Assembly: GCF_000264905.1 (NCBI RefSeq)
Contig: NW_006763134.1
Location: forward strand, 592,916-656,915
DNA from: Stereum hirsutum FP-91666 SS1
Lineage: Eukaryota > Basidiomycota > Agaricomycetes > Russulales > Stereaceae
Length of the DNA: 64,000 bases
Direction of reading: 5' to 3'
Below the pieces are notes generated by a model. It was not told the DNA's origin. It did not search any database and saw only the letters and a program-made list of their open reading frames with translations. Shown one piece after another: positions 13,401-25,400 of this stretch; the stretch's first letter is position 1, and each line of letters starts with the position of its first letter. Position numbers and translations under genes: made by a program.

Positions 13401-15192
13401 CTCATGATCAATTTCCAGGCGACCCAACAAAAGAGCCAAGTTCATCTACCGTAGGCATCTAAACTCCGACGCACTCGAGCTATGCCGGTCATCGATAATG
13501 CGTAAGGGGTAAATGGCGTAGCGAGATGAACTCAGAGATGAGTGTGGGATCCCTGGGCATTGTACGGGTTAGAGAGTTCGGAAAGCCCCTATCACGGCGT
13601 GACTGCTATGAAGCAGGCGGTGTCCAAACAAGGGCGACAAGGCTCTTTTTCTTATCAAGCAGGGAGGACTTAGGATGGAATACTATGCGCACAACTAGAG
13701 TGAACACTCCCCAAATTGCGACCGACACGTAAACTCAATGGTCGGAGTCAAGCCAATGTGAACGAGGCAGATGCAAGACGGGTGCTCTGCCTCTATGGGA
13801 CAGTGTGTTACACACTGTTCACATCTACTGACAAAGACGGCAAGCGTTATTCTCGCGTGGGTACACCGAAGTAAACGCGGTACGATAGTTCGCACCTCCT
13901 GTGAAAGCAACGACCGAAATGGCCAACGACGCAGCTGATACAGCGACATGTAAAAGTGGGTCGTGCATACTTGGGAACCATCACACTTGGCAGACAAACT
14001 CGCATCGAAGACGGGGAAAGAATGGCGAGGAAAACAGGACTAGCTGGAGCAGAATTCTGCGAGGATTGAGACCTGGTCGTACCAGGGAGGTTCTAACACC
14101 TCGTAAGAGTGCCATCACCAGGACAAGTAAGACAGCTTCAAACCTTGGGCAATCTGTACCCGGCGTTCGAAGGCACGAGTTCTATCAATAATTACAACGG
14201 AGCTCAACTTCGATAAGACAAAAGGCAGAAACCTGCACGGAGGGTGGTCACCGGCGTGGAGAATGTTGGCTCCCCTAAGGAGCTCGCTGAGCCTCTGATG
14301 GTCCGAGATGTCTCATGGTTTAATTTCGCAACAAACAAAGTGAAAACGCACAAGGAATTGCCCATTTTAACGCCGGCTTGATTACAGCGCCATCAGAGCC
14401 TACATGAGGGCATATGGCTCAATGTACCCGCACTAGCTAGGTTTGAGACATGCATATAGCATTTCCACGGAACCCTTCGCTTGCGGATCGGAATCGAGGA
14501 ATTCGACGTTTGCGGAGTTCCGGATAAGACTGACCGGGCACGAAGTGAGCGCCACTGGCATGAACGGAGAGTGTGAGGACGCTGGAAGAGTCAGGTAATC
14601 GTCGACGGGGTGCAGCAAGGAATAACGAACCAAGTAAAGCCTGCCCGAGGTTATTTTGTCGTCGTGGCTGCTTCGAGTTACATTTTACTCGTCATAACCT
14701 GGGGGCGTAATGTGGAGTGAAGCTCGGTGACCCACATCGAGAAAACCAGCATGAGATCGGTATGACCGGCGCATAGTGAAAGTAGAAAGTCAACAGAAGA
14801 ATTGCAGAAGATGGGAGAGGAAAGGAACAGAGGGGATCTAACTTGTGGCGCAAGCCGCAACTATGACAACGCCACCTCCTGCGTGACTTTCACGTGACCG
14901 CGTTCGACTGCGGCGTGTTCCCACGCTTCTGCTCACTCCGAATCATATCCGGTCTTGTCCACCACCTGATCTGCAAGTCGCTTTCTTTTCTCAACCGTGC
15001 ACAATGATCTCGAGTTGACAGCGATTTCCCATACTGTCTTGTCGTATCTAGTAACTATCTACGGCAACCACATTTCTATACATTCAACCGCCAGCATCAA
15101 CATACTTACACGCCGCTCCAATCCGAGAAGTTCAGACTCAAGCTCAAGACCGACTCCCTCAACACAACCGAAAGTATCATCACAGTCTGTTC
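10419..15192. other. 4.8 kb gene-poor stretch
   Basis: Lies between the divergently transcribed YRA1 and STN1 starts. Short frames only, none with a recognisable motif. A homopolymer C-run (about ten C, interrupted, then CCTCCC) sits at 11252-11270. The last 200 bp before STN1 are CT/CA-rich and presumably its promoter and 5' UTR. Nothing else supportable. Confidence 0.5.
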
Positions 15193-17721
15193 ATGCACTC
15201 TTCCAATTCTTCAGCCGGCGCAGTCACCCTGAAGCCGAAGCTCAAAAGAGCAAGTAATGAACAACCGCCACAAGCAAAACGTCGCCGTCGAACGGTATCA
15301 TCTCCGCCACCTGAGAGAGTGTACCAACATATAGGCTCGCCACCTAGCACCCCTCGCAAGAACACAAACTCACCACTAGACACTATTCAGGATAAACAGT
15401 CTCCGGTCAAGCTGCCAACTAGTGCTGAGAGTTGGAAATGGACTTTCACGAAAGCATCCGTCGCACCCTGCTTCATTAGCGATGTCTTGCGTCTCACAGA
15501 TGGAAAACAGAAAGGTGCGTTTCCTTCTATTTTAAACGGTAATAAAATATCAAGCAATCGCGGCTGCCTGTCTAGGTGACTACTTTATGCTTGGCCGTGT
15601 GCCTTGCCGTTCCGTCTTCATCATCGGCCTTGTGCTTGGGGCCACAGCGTATGAGAAGCGAACTCTTTACATCGGTATGTCCATCATCTCTCTCCCTGAC
15701 ACTTATTCAACCCCTCCGCTCCCCGCAACCACTTTCTCATCCGTCTCTCTTCTCAGTGGACGATGGCACAGGCATCATTAACTGCATAATACAAAATCCC
15801 GAACAACCACCGCAATCGCCAAAGAAGGACGGATATCGGACGAAACGCAAGCGCACGTCATCGGAAGGCCAAGGCCAGAGTCGTTCTCCTGGGCCTGACG
15901 ATGAATTCACAATGCCTTACTCAAAGGCAGGGGACGCCAATGCGGAAAATGCTGAATTGGAGAGGGGATATGTGGCACGTATCACGGGCATAGTGCGTTC
16001 GTGGAAAGGGTCGAAGGAAATTCACATCGATGAAATGGGTAACACCTCACTATCATTTGTGTGAACACAATGTCATCTAAGTGACTGATGTTCCCTCTGT
16101 TGGAATTTGTAGAAAGATGCACATCTGTCAACGACGAACTCGAACATTGGCAAAGGGTCCTTACACTGCACCAAGAGCATTACGACCTCACCGAACCTTT
16201 CATAATACCGCCGCCGCCAATACCAGCAGCGCCAGCACGAGTTGCTCTTTCTCCGACGAAGTCGAACCATCAACGTCAGGTCTCATCAGCATTGCCAGCA
16301 GTGTCCACACCGAAGAAACGACCGCCCGAGAACGTCGATCCATCGCCATCGGGTCATTCTATCACATACTTGACTCCAACTAAATCAGTAATATCTTCGC
16401 CCTCAAGGTCGCATGCGGGTTCTGCGGTACGCTCCCGTTCACTTCGCTGTATGCCTATCATCATGCGCCGATACTGACTCGTTGTGTTCTTTCGTTTCTT
16501 TAGTCTCCCATTCGCCTTCGTAATCCCTCTCGTCTCAGGACCCGCGAACTGACCGTCAATACATTCCGCATCTACGTGAAGCACTATATGGATAATACGC
16601 TTCCTCCAACCCCCGTCACCGCTTCTGAGGCCGACGGGGATGGAGATTCTGATACCTCTGACGCGGACTCTGTCTGTATTTCTCTGGGTCTGGGGGGCGG
16701 TGGGCGTGATGACTCTACGACGCGAACTCAAAGGGAACGTCGTCCCAGTGGGTCGCGGGATATAGAGAGTACACCGAGGGCGAAGGCCTACGATCCAAAT
16801 TGGACGCCAAGAGCAGCTCACTGCGATCGCGACGACGAGGATGAGGGCTTGCAAGCACCGCACGTTCTCGGATTTACGCTATCCTACCTCCGTAGAGTCC
16901 CCGAACTGGCAGAGCTTGCTCGCCGAGTCGTCAAAGCCGAAGCACGAAGACGAGAGAAGGAAGCCCATCTCGCATCCCAGGAGAAGTCAACCGGGACTGC
17001 CAATCTGCGGTCCTCGCATCGTAGTGACAAGGGCAAGGCAACGGCCTATGATAGCTCGTCGTCAAAGCATGGCAAAGAGGGTTTGCGTCCCAAGATGAAA
17101 CGGCTCTTTGTCGTCGCGATTCGTAAACTCTTCGAAGAAGGGAGCATCGTTCTTTGGGACGGGCCCGTCTGGCCCGTCATCCCTGTTTCTCCTTCGACAA
17201 GTCCATGTCGCAACTATGACCGCGACGGACTCGCTGCGCTGTCAGGGAAAGCTGGCACCTCGACAGAAGACGCATCGGTATCGACGAATGTTTCGTTGTC
17301 GACCATGTATTCCACCCGCAACGGCGATGGTATTGGCGGCGAAAGGCGAGACGAGGGCGATTTATCAGATCCTCAAGGGGATGAAGAGTCGTATATCCCG
17401 CTGACACCATCGTATCTCGGTATGCAAGTCTTGTCCATCATTCGGGCAATGACTTTCTCGGCGTCCACCGCTTCCACTACCTCGAGGCATCGTCACAATG
17501 CAGGCAAGAAGGAAGTTCGAGATGCCCGTTCCCGTGGACCCACGAAAGAGGAGATAACGAAGTACTTGAACAGGATGAACAGCCGATGGGAGAGAGTGGG
17601 AGCTTGGTCTGTTCAAGAGGCTTTGGAGTGGTTGCAGCATGAAGGGCGTGTGCAGATCATGCGTGATATGGAACGGGAAGGGAATGATGCTGGTCGTGTC
17701 AGGTGGGGTCTATGCTCCTAG
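15193..17721 (+). CDS. STN1: CST telomere-capping complex subunit Stn1
   Basis: Five exons, 744 aa: 15193-15514, 15576-15674, 15757-16038, 16113-16426, 16504-17721. Stn1 binds single-stranded telomeric DNA with Ten1 and limits telomerase while assisting fill-in synthesis. An OB-fold is built across exons 1-4: the entry strand WTFTKASVAPCFISDVLRL, then SVFIIGLVLGA, then the hallmark VDDGTGIINCII, and later YVARITGIVRSW and ELTVNTFRIYVK. Between these lies a disordered Pro/Ser insert with basic motifs (KRKR, KKRPP). Exon 5 (from about residue 370) has an acidic Asp/Ser tract, then predicted helices (LSYLRRVPELAELARRVV; MKRLFVVAIRKLFEEGSIVLW; VQEALEWLQHEG) that fit the C-terminal winged-helix domains. 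At 744 aa it is longer than most Stn1 proteins because of the inserts. The ATG is the first in frame and is followed by a basic KRRRR patch. Confidence 0.85.
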
Positions 17722-18157
17722 GTGATGACCACGACGGCGAAGGCACTGCACGGGAGCGGGAAATTGTAGCACGTTATTGGCCTGGCGCGGCACTTAGTGG
17801 ACACCGTAACGGGATATCGTTTGACCATACTGGCGCACGTTTTCGATCGCTTGCACAAGCAATGAAAGGATAGGACATAGTATGTATATGCATACTGAAA
17901 GTGGATACAATTTCAAAGCGAGAAACTTAGCATAGTAGAGCAGCGCAAACGGCAGACAATAAGACAGCATGATAGCAATACGATAGCAATAAATGTATCG
18001 TCCACCCACACATCCCAAATCCTAAACACTTGGGCGAGTATTCGTGGCCCGTGTAAGGTGGGTGTCGGGTGCATCGGTTGAGTTTGACGATCTCTCGTCG
18101 GAAGGATTTTCGAGGCAGAAGAACTGTTCGCTGATATTGAGATCGCAAGTCAATCTT
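17722..18157. other. Convergent intergenic spacer
   Basis: 436 bp between the STN1 stop and the F-box gene stop; the genes converge, so it holds both 3' UTRs. AT-rich in the middle (TATGTATATGCAT near 17880). No further feature seen. Confidence 0.5.
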
Positions 18158-19846
18158 CTAAACCGTAAAATAAGGAAAAACGCGTCGGACGTACGTATAC
18201 TTCTGCTTAAGGGCCAAAGCCTCCTCGCGTCGCACCCGCTCCACGATTGTCCGAGTCTTCCAGCGGACTGGGCCCGGACCCTCAAGGTCACATTCTTCAC
18301 GCGTATCAACCGTCCACCAGGATCGCTGACCATTCGGAATGTTGGTATATATCTCGACGACCTTGATGGTACCAGCTGTTAACATTAGCCATTGGCGAAC
18401 AACTTGGAGAGCAAGCGATTCGTCATCCACTTGTGCCTTGTTGGCCGGCTGGATGGAAATCGAGAGATACCGTATAGATCTGGGAACCTGGTCTATACGG
18501 GGAAGAAGCTAGCGTGATAGATGATGGATACATGTATCAGCCACGAAGTAGCGCGCACACATTGAACGAGATCAAAACGAAATAATTACCGACTGCATCG
18601 CCCTCTTCCAGGTCAAAGAACCCCCCAAAATGACCCTAACATCGACGAACTCCAAGTAGTCTAGGCCCGAGATAAATTCACTCAACCAAGTAAATGAGTC
18701 CAGTTGAGATAGCGTTAGGGCGATCCCTTTGACTGGGGTGAGCCTCAGTGCATAGACAATGGGGTGGGGAGGCGTCGTCGAAGATATCGGTGTTCCTACT
18801 GTTAAATCAACGTATCGCAAACCCGGCAGCACACCAGCTCCGACGAGGACACGGACATCGAGGGAGACCGCGCGCAGACCGTAAGGAACAATACGAAGGG
18901 GTCTCTGACATACACGATACAGGTTTTCAAAGGCAGTGCTCGCCAATTTTGATCCTTTTATGGAGAGCCTCTCTAAATTCGGAAATGCGTAGAGAAGTCG
19001 ATAGAGGGAAGTGTAGTTCATCTCGGCCCCATGGAGTACCACAGTGTGCACATTCTGCGCCTGGAAAACGTCGCGCGATGAAGTGTCGGGGCGTAGATGT
19101 GCTGGGAGCCAGGGCATGTCCAGGGTAAGTGTCTGTAGCGTGCATTCCGATTGAAGGATGGCCCGGGATAGGTCGACGGGGATGGATTCGGTGGCCACCG
19201 GGGGAGACGATGCGCCGTGCTTGGCTCGAAGTGACAATGTCTTGATGCATCGGAGGTGTTGGAGGCTACGAACGTCATCGCCGTCGATAATGTCGATGTC
19301 GACACGCGCGGGGTTTTGAAGGGATATGTACAAGGGGATCTTCTTAAAGGAGAGGAGGCTTTGCGACGCATAGGACAAAACACTTGCTGCTTCGCCCCGA
19401 AGCGTTAACGATTCGATGTTGGTGGAACGACGAAGCACCTCCCCCATGTACCTCCCGATGTCGAAGGAGGCCGGCCACTTCTGATCAAGCTCGATTGTCA
19501 AAGTGCGTACCAGGGGCGAGCAATGTAGCTCGTCTTCGATTTGGCGGAGATGTGATGAGAATGCCCGAATCTGAGAGTATCTGGATATAACTATATGCTT
19601 AAACAGGAGAGGAATCCCAAGGACCCAGAACGATTTCGAGGTGCAGGTCAAAGACGATAGCGTCTGTGAGCTGAGAAACGTCAGGCAGCGTGTCTGACAC
19701 GCATGAGGAAGTCGAGCCCAGAGGGCAAGAAGCTGTAAACTTGCGCGTTGAGTGACACATTACGTGAACTTATCACAGATACGCACCTGCGAGTGGCCGG
19801 AGGAAGGAAAGCCTTTGAATACGACTGCCGAAGGAACACTAGCCAT
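18158..19846 (-). CDS. F-box/LRR-like protein
   Basis: Three exons, 510 aa: 19846-19787, 19732-18590, 18487-18158. Exon 1 encodes 20 residues. Exon 2 opens with an F-box-like helix set (LLALWARLPHACQTRCLTFLSSQTLSSLTCTSKSFW), where the Leu-Pro and the later LxxLTCTSKSFW spacing fit an F-box, though the start is diverged. Then come irregular Leu-rich segments (VRTLTIELDQ, IESLTLRGEA, LRCIKTLSLRA, LQTLTLDMPWLP, LERLSIKG, GLRYVDLTVG) like the degenerate LRRs of expanded agaricomycete F-box proteins. These recruit substrates to SCF ubiquitin ligases; the substrate is unknown. The last exon (PRSIRYLSISIQ...) is joined through a 102-nt intron in phase and ends with a charged helix (VERVRREEALALKQK). 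Could also be a generic LRR protein if the F-box is not functional. Confidence 0.72.
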
Positions 19847-20860
19847 CCCTGTTGATGGATTAGAGCTCGAAGACCGTGACGTGGGGAGTAGAAAAGTTGG
19901 AGAGAAACAGCGAAGGAAGACGTGTCACGACAGAGAGGACGGAAGGAGGCGGAGAGGCGATGACGAGAGTGCTAGTTCAGGGAAAAGCCGGTCCGCGGCT
20001 CTCGCCACGGCTGACATTTTTGGGGAACAATGGACTTCCTACGAGCTCAATTTCAAATTCGCTCTTTGCCCTCAGACCAGCTCGCTCGTCGTCTGCGACC
20101 TCAACTTCCGTAAGGATCGCCGAGCAGATAAAGGACACAAGAGCTTCGGGGAAGACGCCAGGGAGGAGCCATGGTCATATTTCGAGGTGAAAAATAGTAG
20201 AACTTGCGGAGTACTGAATTTCAGAAACGAAGGATGAACTTGCGTGATGCGCGGACCGTCATTTTGCATCTCCGCCACGGCAGCCTTCGGCAGGCCAGCG
20301 TCAACTTCGAGTTTGTTCGCCTTTCTTCTTTCCTTCCATGATTCTGCTTTTCCCCTTCGCTAGAGTTTCGAACATATTGCATAGGGAAACGATAGGATAA
20401 TGACTCTCTCAGAGATCATCATCGGTCTTCATTAATACTGACTCTCCCCCGAACTTGGCAACCAGTAGTATGCTGACGAATCGTTAACACTAACAATCCG
20501 TACTCTTTCGACGATTCGTTGCAGATATCAGTGAGGATGTGTCGGCACATTGTAGTTGCCAGGCGCTGCATAACTCAACACTCTTGATTGGGCAGACGCA
20601 AATCATTGGGGCCAAATAGCCTCGCCTTCTTTCTGCCATCGACGGCATTTCGACCTCGCCGCAGTCATCTCGCAGCCCTCTGTCGTAATGTATGGACCAG
20701 CTTGTTCTTGGCATCCTTGTCTGCTAGGATTTCAAGCTCTGGTCACTTCATCGACCATGCTGTGGTCGCTGGAACCTTGCTACACAGCCTCCAAACGAAT
20801 GGATACATAGTTTAAGGAGGCCAGAAAGGACGCCGCAGCCAGCCTTCCGTCGATGATCGC
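19847..20860. other. Divergent intergenic region
   Basis: Separates the F-box gene start from the dioxygenase start. It has one 161-codon frame (19752-20237, plus) overlapping the F-box promoter that shows no protein features. Presumed to hold both promoters. Confidence 0.45.
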
Positions 20861-20861
20861 A

Positions 20862-20874
20862 TCGTATATATACC
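20862..20874 (+). promoter_or_regulatory. TATA-box candidate for the dioxygenase gene
   Basis: The string CGTATATATACC lies about 95 bp upstream of the dioxygenase ATG, in a stretch otherwise of mixed composition. Distance and sequence suit a fungal core promoter of an inducible secreted-enzyme gene. Inference from sequence only. Confidence 0.45.
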
Positions 20875-20964
20875 GGATCCCTTGCAAGGTCACCCATATA
20901 TCTTTTAAAGCTCTCTCTTTGCACCTATCCATTCTTTCGCTCACCCCTAGCACTAATTTTCAAC

Positions 20965-22524
20965 ATGATCTACACTCCCTTTGTAACGCTTCTCGGCGCT
21001 GTTACCTTCGCTACTGTCTTCGGTATGTTCATCAATATCCTTCATATGACTTCTGGCGTCTGCTCACTCAAGTACCTCTTCACCGACAGCTCATCCAGAA
21101 CGTATGACGCCCGAGATCGCCAAGCGCGAGATCGGTGTTGCCACTGGCTCTTGCGCTGAGCAAATCAGCGCTCGCCGTGAGGCCACGCTCGAGCGTCGCC
21201 GTGCTAGCCTCTTCGAGAGGAGGATGGCGAATGGGCATGTTACACCTATTCAGGCAAGGAGCCTCGAAGAACGCAACAAATATGCCACGATTCAGAACGA
21301 CACTTGCGTGCTGTCCCCCGACACCATCTGGGGGCCATACGGTATCGACGTACGTCCTCGTGTTCAAGCTGCCACTGTCTCTAGTTGTTTACTGACTTTA
21401 CCGCCAATTAGGGCGAGCTTTATCGCCATGATGTTCGCGAAGGTCAGGAGGGTATCGACTTCTACCTTGACATCGGAGTTATCGACGTCGAGACTTGCGA
21501 GCCTCTTCCCAACGCTTACCTTGGCATCTGGGTTCGCTATTTTCGTATTCTCAAGTGATGAACGCTGCTAACGTTGTTCCCGAATGGTCAGCACTGGTAT
21601 GTATAATTGATGCCCATGCCATCCATGCTCTGGCTGAACGTTCTTCAACAGCAATGCAAGTGGTACCTATGGTGGCTTCACGGGCATTGACCCCAATACC
21701 GCAGAGCTGAGGGATGGTTGGTCCACGCAAGCCGACGGCACCACCGATGAGACAACGTTCCTTCGTGTGAGCTCCCATCTCTTCACATTGCCTGTTTCCC
21801 AATTTTAACGTTCTCTGTAATTGTAGGGGGTCATGTCTACTGATGAAACCGGCATTGTAGGTGCCCAATTTTCATGCGGATTTGGGACCCTTCTGACCCT
21901 TCCCTTTCCAGGCTGAATTCTTGACCATCTTCCCTGGGTGAGGAACATCATCATATATCGCCACATTCCACTTTTCCTCATACTACCCATCATACTGTCC
22001 AGCTACTATATCACCCGGACCACCCACATCCACGTCACTGTGCAGACCAACGTCACCGACGATGATTACTCCTACGGCGATGCTTCGGTCCAACACATAG
22101 GCCAGATCTTCTTTGACGAAGACCTCATTAACGCGGTCTACGAGACCTCTCCTTACTCCGACCACCTCTCCACCCTTAATCGCACCCTGACCGACGTCGA
22201 TAGCGTATACACTGTCGCTGCCACTGCTGGATATTCCCCTGTCGTCTCGGTGGAGAAGCTAGGCGATGACTATGAAGATGGACTGGTCGGATACATCACA
22301 ATCGGCGTGAACACCTCAGCGGCTGGTTTGGCTACGACCGGGAACTCTGTGTGCGTTTCTTTCTCAACTAAGAACCTCGGGGTTCGATTCTGACAAAGTT
22401 TGGTCGTCGTAGCAATCCTCAGGGCTATCTCCCCACCGTCACGCTCTCCGCCAGCGCTCAAGCGAGTGCATCATCCGTCGATGCGGCCGACGGTTACTGG
22501 GCCGCGACGACGGCGTCCGTCTAA
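20965..22524 (+). CDS. Secreted intradiol ring-cleavage dioxygenase
   Basis: Nine exons, 357 aa: 20965-21022, 21090-21349, 21412-21531, 21592-21596, 21652-21766, 21827-21856, 21912-21937, 22003-22350, 22413-22524. Residues 1-19 are a signal peptide (MIYTPFVTLLGAVTFATVFA), followed by AHPE, the usual mature start of the extracellular family. Then an Arg-rich prosegment and the catalytic domain: GPYGIDGELYRHDVREGQEG, DVETCEPLPNAYLGIW, HCNASGTYGG, FLRGVMSTDETG, PGYYITRTTHIHV. The Tyr of PGYY and the two His of HIH match the non-haem Fe(III) ligands of protocatechuate/catechol dioxygenases. The tail is Ser/Ala-rich (SASAQASASS). Likely opens catechol-type aromatics outside the cell, as in lignin breakdown. 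Exon 4 is only 5 nt and is needed to make WHCNASG. Exons 6 and 7 are 30 and 26 nt. Confidence 0.9.
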
Positions 22525-22988
22525 ATGGGTGACTCGATACTTTAAGAAGACAATGAGGTTTTTGATCGCTGCATTGAGCATTGAATAATATATATATTCT
22601 TCTAATGTCTGCCTGCGGACTTACTTTCTCGGGTCAAGTTGCGTGCTCTTCTAGTTACGTGCGAGATGGATGTGAACATGTTATCGATTCCCGGAGATCC
22701 AAAGACAAAAGGTTCCGCGTGTATTCGAAAGGCCTATCGTGGCACATCTGCCCCCCGACCTCCTAAAGGGACGCACACCATGATCACGGTTGAGTATACA
22801 GGCCGGGACGGTAAGGTTGGTGGATATATGAGCAATATTATGAACTTTGGGATCAAAGGCTAAGCAAACAGACGAAAAGTACTCGACAAAGGGCCTTGAG
22901 CAGTGCTGCTAGGTTGGCTCAATAAGTGCATATAGATATAAAACCCCCGAAAAATAGCTCAGACGAGATATATCCCGCCGCGGGTTCT
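22525..22988. other. Convergent spacer
   Basis: 464 bp between the dioxygenase stop and the stop of the first family A gene. Starts with an AT-rich ATATATATATTC string (22584-22600), presumably 3' UTR. Nothing else seen. Confidence 0.45.
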
Positions 22989-23658
22989 TTAAAATCCTTC
23001 ATCGTCACTCTCGTCGCGATAATGATGCCAGGCGTACTTATACCACCCCGGTTCCTCCGTCGTGCCCAGGAACTTCTTCACCTTGTTAACCTTCACTACA
23101 TCTACACCCATTGTTTGACGCGTTAAATTCTGCGCGAACGTCACACAGAGTGCCATCTTCCCGTCGATCATGAGGACCGGATGGATGTCTTTGTCCGTGT
23201 TGAAGCCGCAGATTCGTTGGATAAGGAGCTCGAAGTGATCGAACGCATTCACTTCCCCTATCGCGTCAATGGCAAGGCCTTCGAACATCCCTCGCTGTAG
23301 GACACGCTGAGGGTCTAACGGATACCCTAATATAAAGCGGTGACGATCGCGGTGTCTCGCCGAAATTTTAGCAAGATTTTTGTGACCCATGCACTTGGGC
23401 CTCCGAGTTGTGCTCGAACGGTGAGCAAGATCGGTGTTTATGACGCAGATGGGGGTGATAGGGGGATAGCAGATGAAGTTAGGGAAATCGATTGGGATAT
23501 TCGGATCAGGCAGCTCGAAGGGTGGAACTACGATAGACGGCGCCTGCGGGCGAAGGCATGTCATAATCAGTGGAACGAACGTAGAAGAAACGGGAAACAG
23601 GACAGCTGACTACATGTTTTTGAACCTCTTTCAGGGCGAGTGTGGAGGTTTGGGACAT
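22989..23658 (-). CDS. Family A protein, copy A1
   Basis: Two exons, 199 aa: 23658-23614 (15 codons from ATG) and 23543-22989, joined in phase 0 by a 70-nt intron. Unrecognised family with seven copies in this window. Conserved landmarks in order: PPFELPDP near residue 22, D-R-xR-F-xLGYPLD, VLQRGMFEG, AIDAIGE, CGFNTDKDxHPVLM, a DGKMALCVTFAQNLT block, then GWYKYAW and an acidic DESDDEGF end. No signal peptide or membrane segment, so probably intracellular; size and the mixed alpha/beta pattern suit one small globular domain. Divergent from A2 in the central part but with the same intron position. Its neighbour A2 is on the same strand 0.5 kb upstream. Function unknown. Confidence 0.75.
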
Positions 23659-24181
23659 GATGACGGTGTCGAGTGAAGTGGTAGATCGGGAGGTATCGCG
23701 CGTAGCACACGACGGCCCCGATCGGCCACATGTACAGTGTGTCCTCGCAGGTCTTTGCCTTTTGTCTGCCTTGTCATGTCGGTACCGATGCCATTCTTTG
23801 AGACTGTTCCCACGCCATCCTACCTCCCCGTTGTTCGCCCCAAAGATGATGTCTAAAATAAATCACTCTCCAAGTCGGAACCAAGAAGCTTCAACGCACC
23901 ATAGTATCTACCACCGGGCTTCTTAGAGTCACTTACGAGCGAAATGAAGCTCGGTGGCCAAATCTGAGTCGAAGGCGTAGCGACGTTTGGGTTAGTTCGC
24001 GTCAAGTAATCCAGCCACATACTGTTCGTAATGACAGAGCAGGAGTAGTATTGTCCAATATCAAGACGATGACTCAGAAGCGGTATTAGTTATACAGATG
24101 AAGGCCATTCGAGAAAGTTAGGATGAGCACGAGAAAGAGCTGAGATGCATCATACAGAAGTTAATATTGCACGACATGTCC
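23659..24181. other. Spacer between A1 and A2
   Basis: 523 bp containing the promoter and 5' UTR of A1 and the 3' UTR of A2. No frames or repeats of note. Confidence 0.4.
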
Positions 24182-24854
24182 CTAGAACCCTTCATCATCG
24201 CTATCATCGTGGAAGTAGTCCCAGGCATACTTGTACCAGCGCGGATGTTCCGTCGTTCCCAAAAACTTCTTCACCCTATCCAACTTCACAACGTCTACAC
24301 TCATGGATTCACGAGTCAAATTTTGCGCGAAGGTGACGCAAAGCGCCGAAGTACCATCCGCCATGAGCACAGGGTGACAGTCTTTGTCCGTGTCGATACC
24401 ACAGATGCGCGCAAGGAGAAGCTCGAAACGTTCTGTCGCATTATCCTCGCCGACCGCATCGATGGCAAACCCTTCGAACATCCCTCGCTGCAACACGCGT
24501 CGACGGTCCAAGGGATATCCAAGGACGAAGCGGTTGCGATCACGCTGTTTGGCCGAGATCCTCGCCAGGTTCTTCTGACCCATGTATTTTGGCATACGCA
24601 ATGTGCTAGATCGGTGAGCGAGATCGTTGTTGACTGCACATAAGGGATTGATAGGAGGGTAATATATGAAGTGAGGGAAGTCGATAGGAGTATCTGGGTC
24701 AGGCAGCTCGAATGGTGGGATCACAAAGGTACTTCGTTGAGAGTGCGCCTATGGTGATGTTTGCGTCAGACCAGCATGTAGAAGAGACAAACGTATTTAC
24801 CTGTTTAAGGGGCTCCTGCAAAAGAATACTGCGGGGTTCGAGTTCGGATGCCAT
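24182..24854 (-). CDS. Family A protein, copy A2
   Basis: Two exons, 206 aa: 24854-24801 (MASELEPRSILLQEPLKQ) and 24748-24182, phase 0 intron of 52 nt at the position used in A1. It carries all the family landmarks: VIPPFELPDPDTPIDF, MGQKNLARIS, RDRNRFVLGYPLD, RVLQRGMFEGFAIDAVGE, CGIDTDKDCHPVLM, DGTSALCVTFAQNLT, PRWYKYAW and the acidic SDDEGF terminus. Closest to A1, which looks like a tandem duplicate. Its 5' end faces the family B gene at 25401 across about 550 bp, so the two may share a divergent promoter. Function not recognised. Confidence 0.78.
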
Positions 24855-25400
24855 GAGCAAGTCGTGCAGAGGTGATGTGCCGGTCGAAAGTTCAACTTCG
24901 CCTATATAAGCATCACCCCACGTGTGCACACGGCGTTATCCGGCCACACGGGTCCAGCGCGGTGTCGGTGTCGTTCAAGTGTCGTTGTCTTTTGCTCCTT
25001 TGGGCCGACAATCTTTTGTTCCAATTTCCCCTTCCGTTTCTACCGTGCCATGATTTTGCCTTGATCGTTCATTTGGATAAACTTTCCCCGAAACAGAACC
25101 AGCCCTGATTTGAAACGCTCTGATTTCAGTACTAGCAGACAGTCACAGTGCCAGACACAGCTGAGCTGTGTCCAGACGCAGCACCGGTGCCATCTACTAC
25201 TTAGTAGTTCCTAAGTTACCAGACACGCGAGCCATGGAATCGAGAAAGAACCGCAAGTGACCCTGCATCCTTTGTTGTCAAAGGATAAGAGTGACTGTTA
25301 TGGGGTCTCTCATCCTCCAGACCTACATAAACACGCAGCTCTGCATACACTACCCTTTACCGCTTTCACCCTCCTCACCCTTCTGTTCATTCCTTGTGCC
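24855..25400. promoter_or_regulatory. Divergent promoter region between A2 and B1
   Basis: 546 bp between oppositely oriented family A and family B genes. A TATATAAG-like string (CTATATAAGC, 24901) lies about 47 bp upstream of the A2 start. The CT/CA-rich 25330-25400 segment leads into B1. The same A/B divergence occurs at 55504-56229, so co-regulation is plausible; no shared motif was established by eye. Confidence 0.4.

Noticed and set aside
16073..16863. Minus-strand frames over STN1
   Set aside because: Shadows of the plus-strand exons; they contain no domain signatures.
18158..18430. Independent 90-aa gene starting MDDESLAL
   Set aside because: The frame extends upstream and joins in phase to the F-box gene through a normal 102-nt intron.
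22340..22395. tRNA B-box-like GGTTCGATTC
   Set aside because: No matching A box or cloverleaf; it lies within the last intron of the dioxygenase gene.
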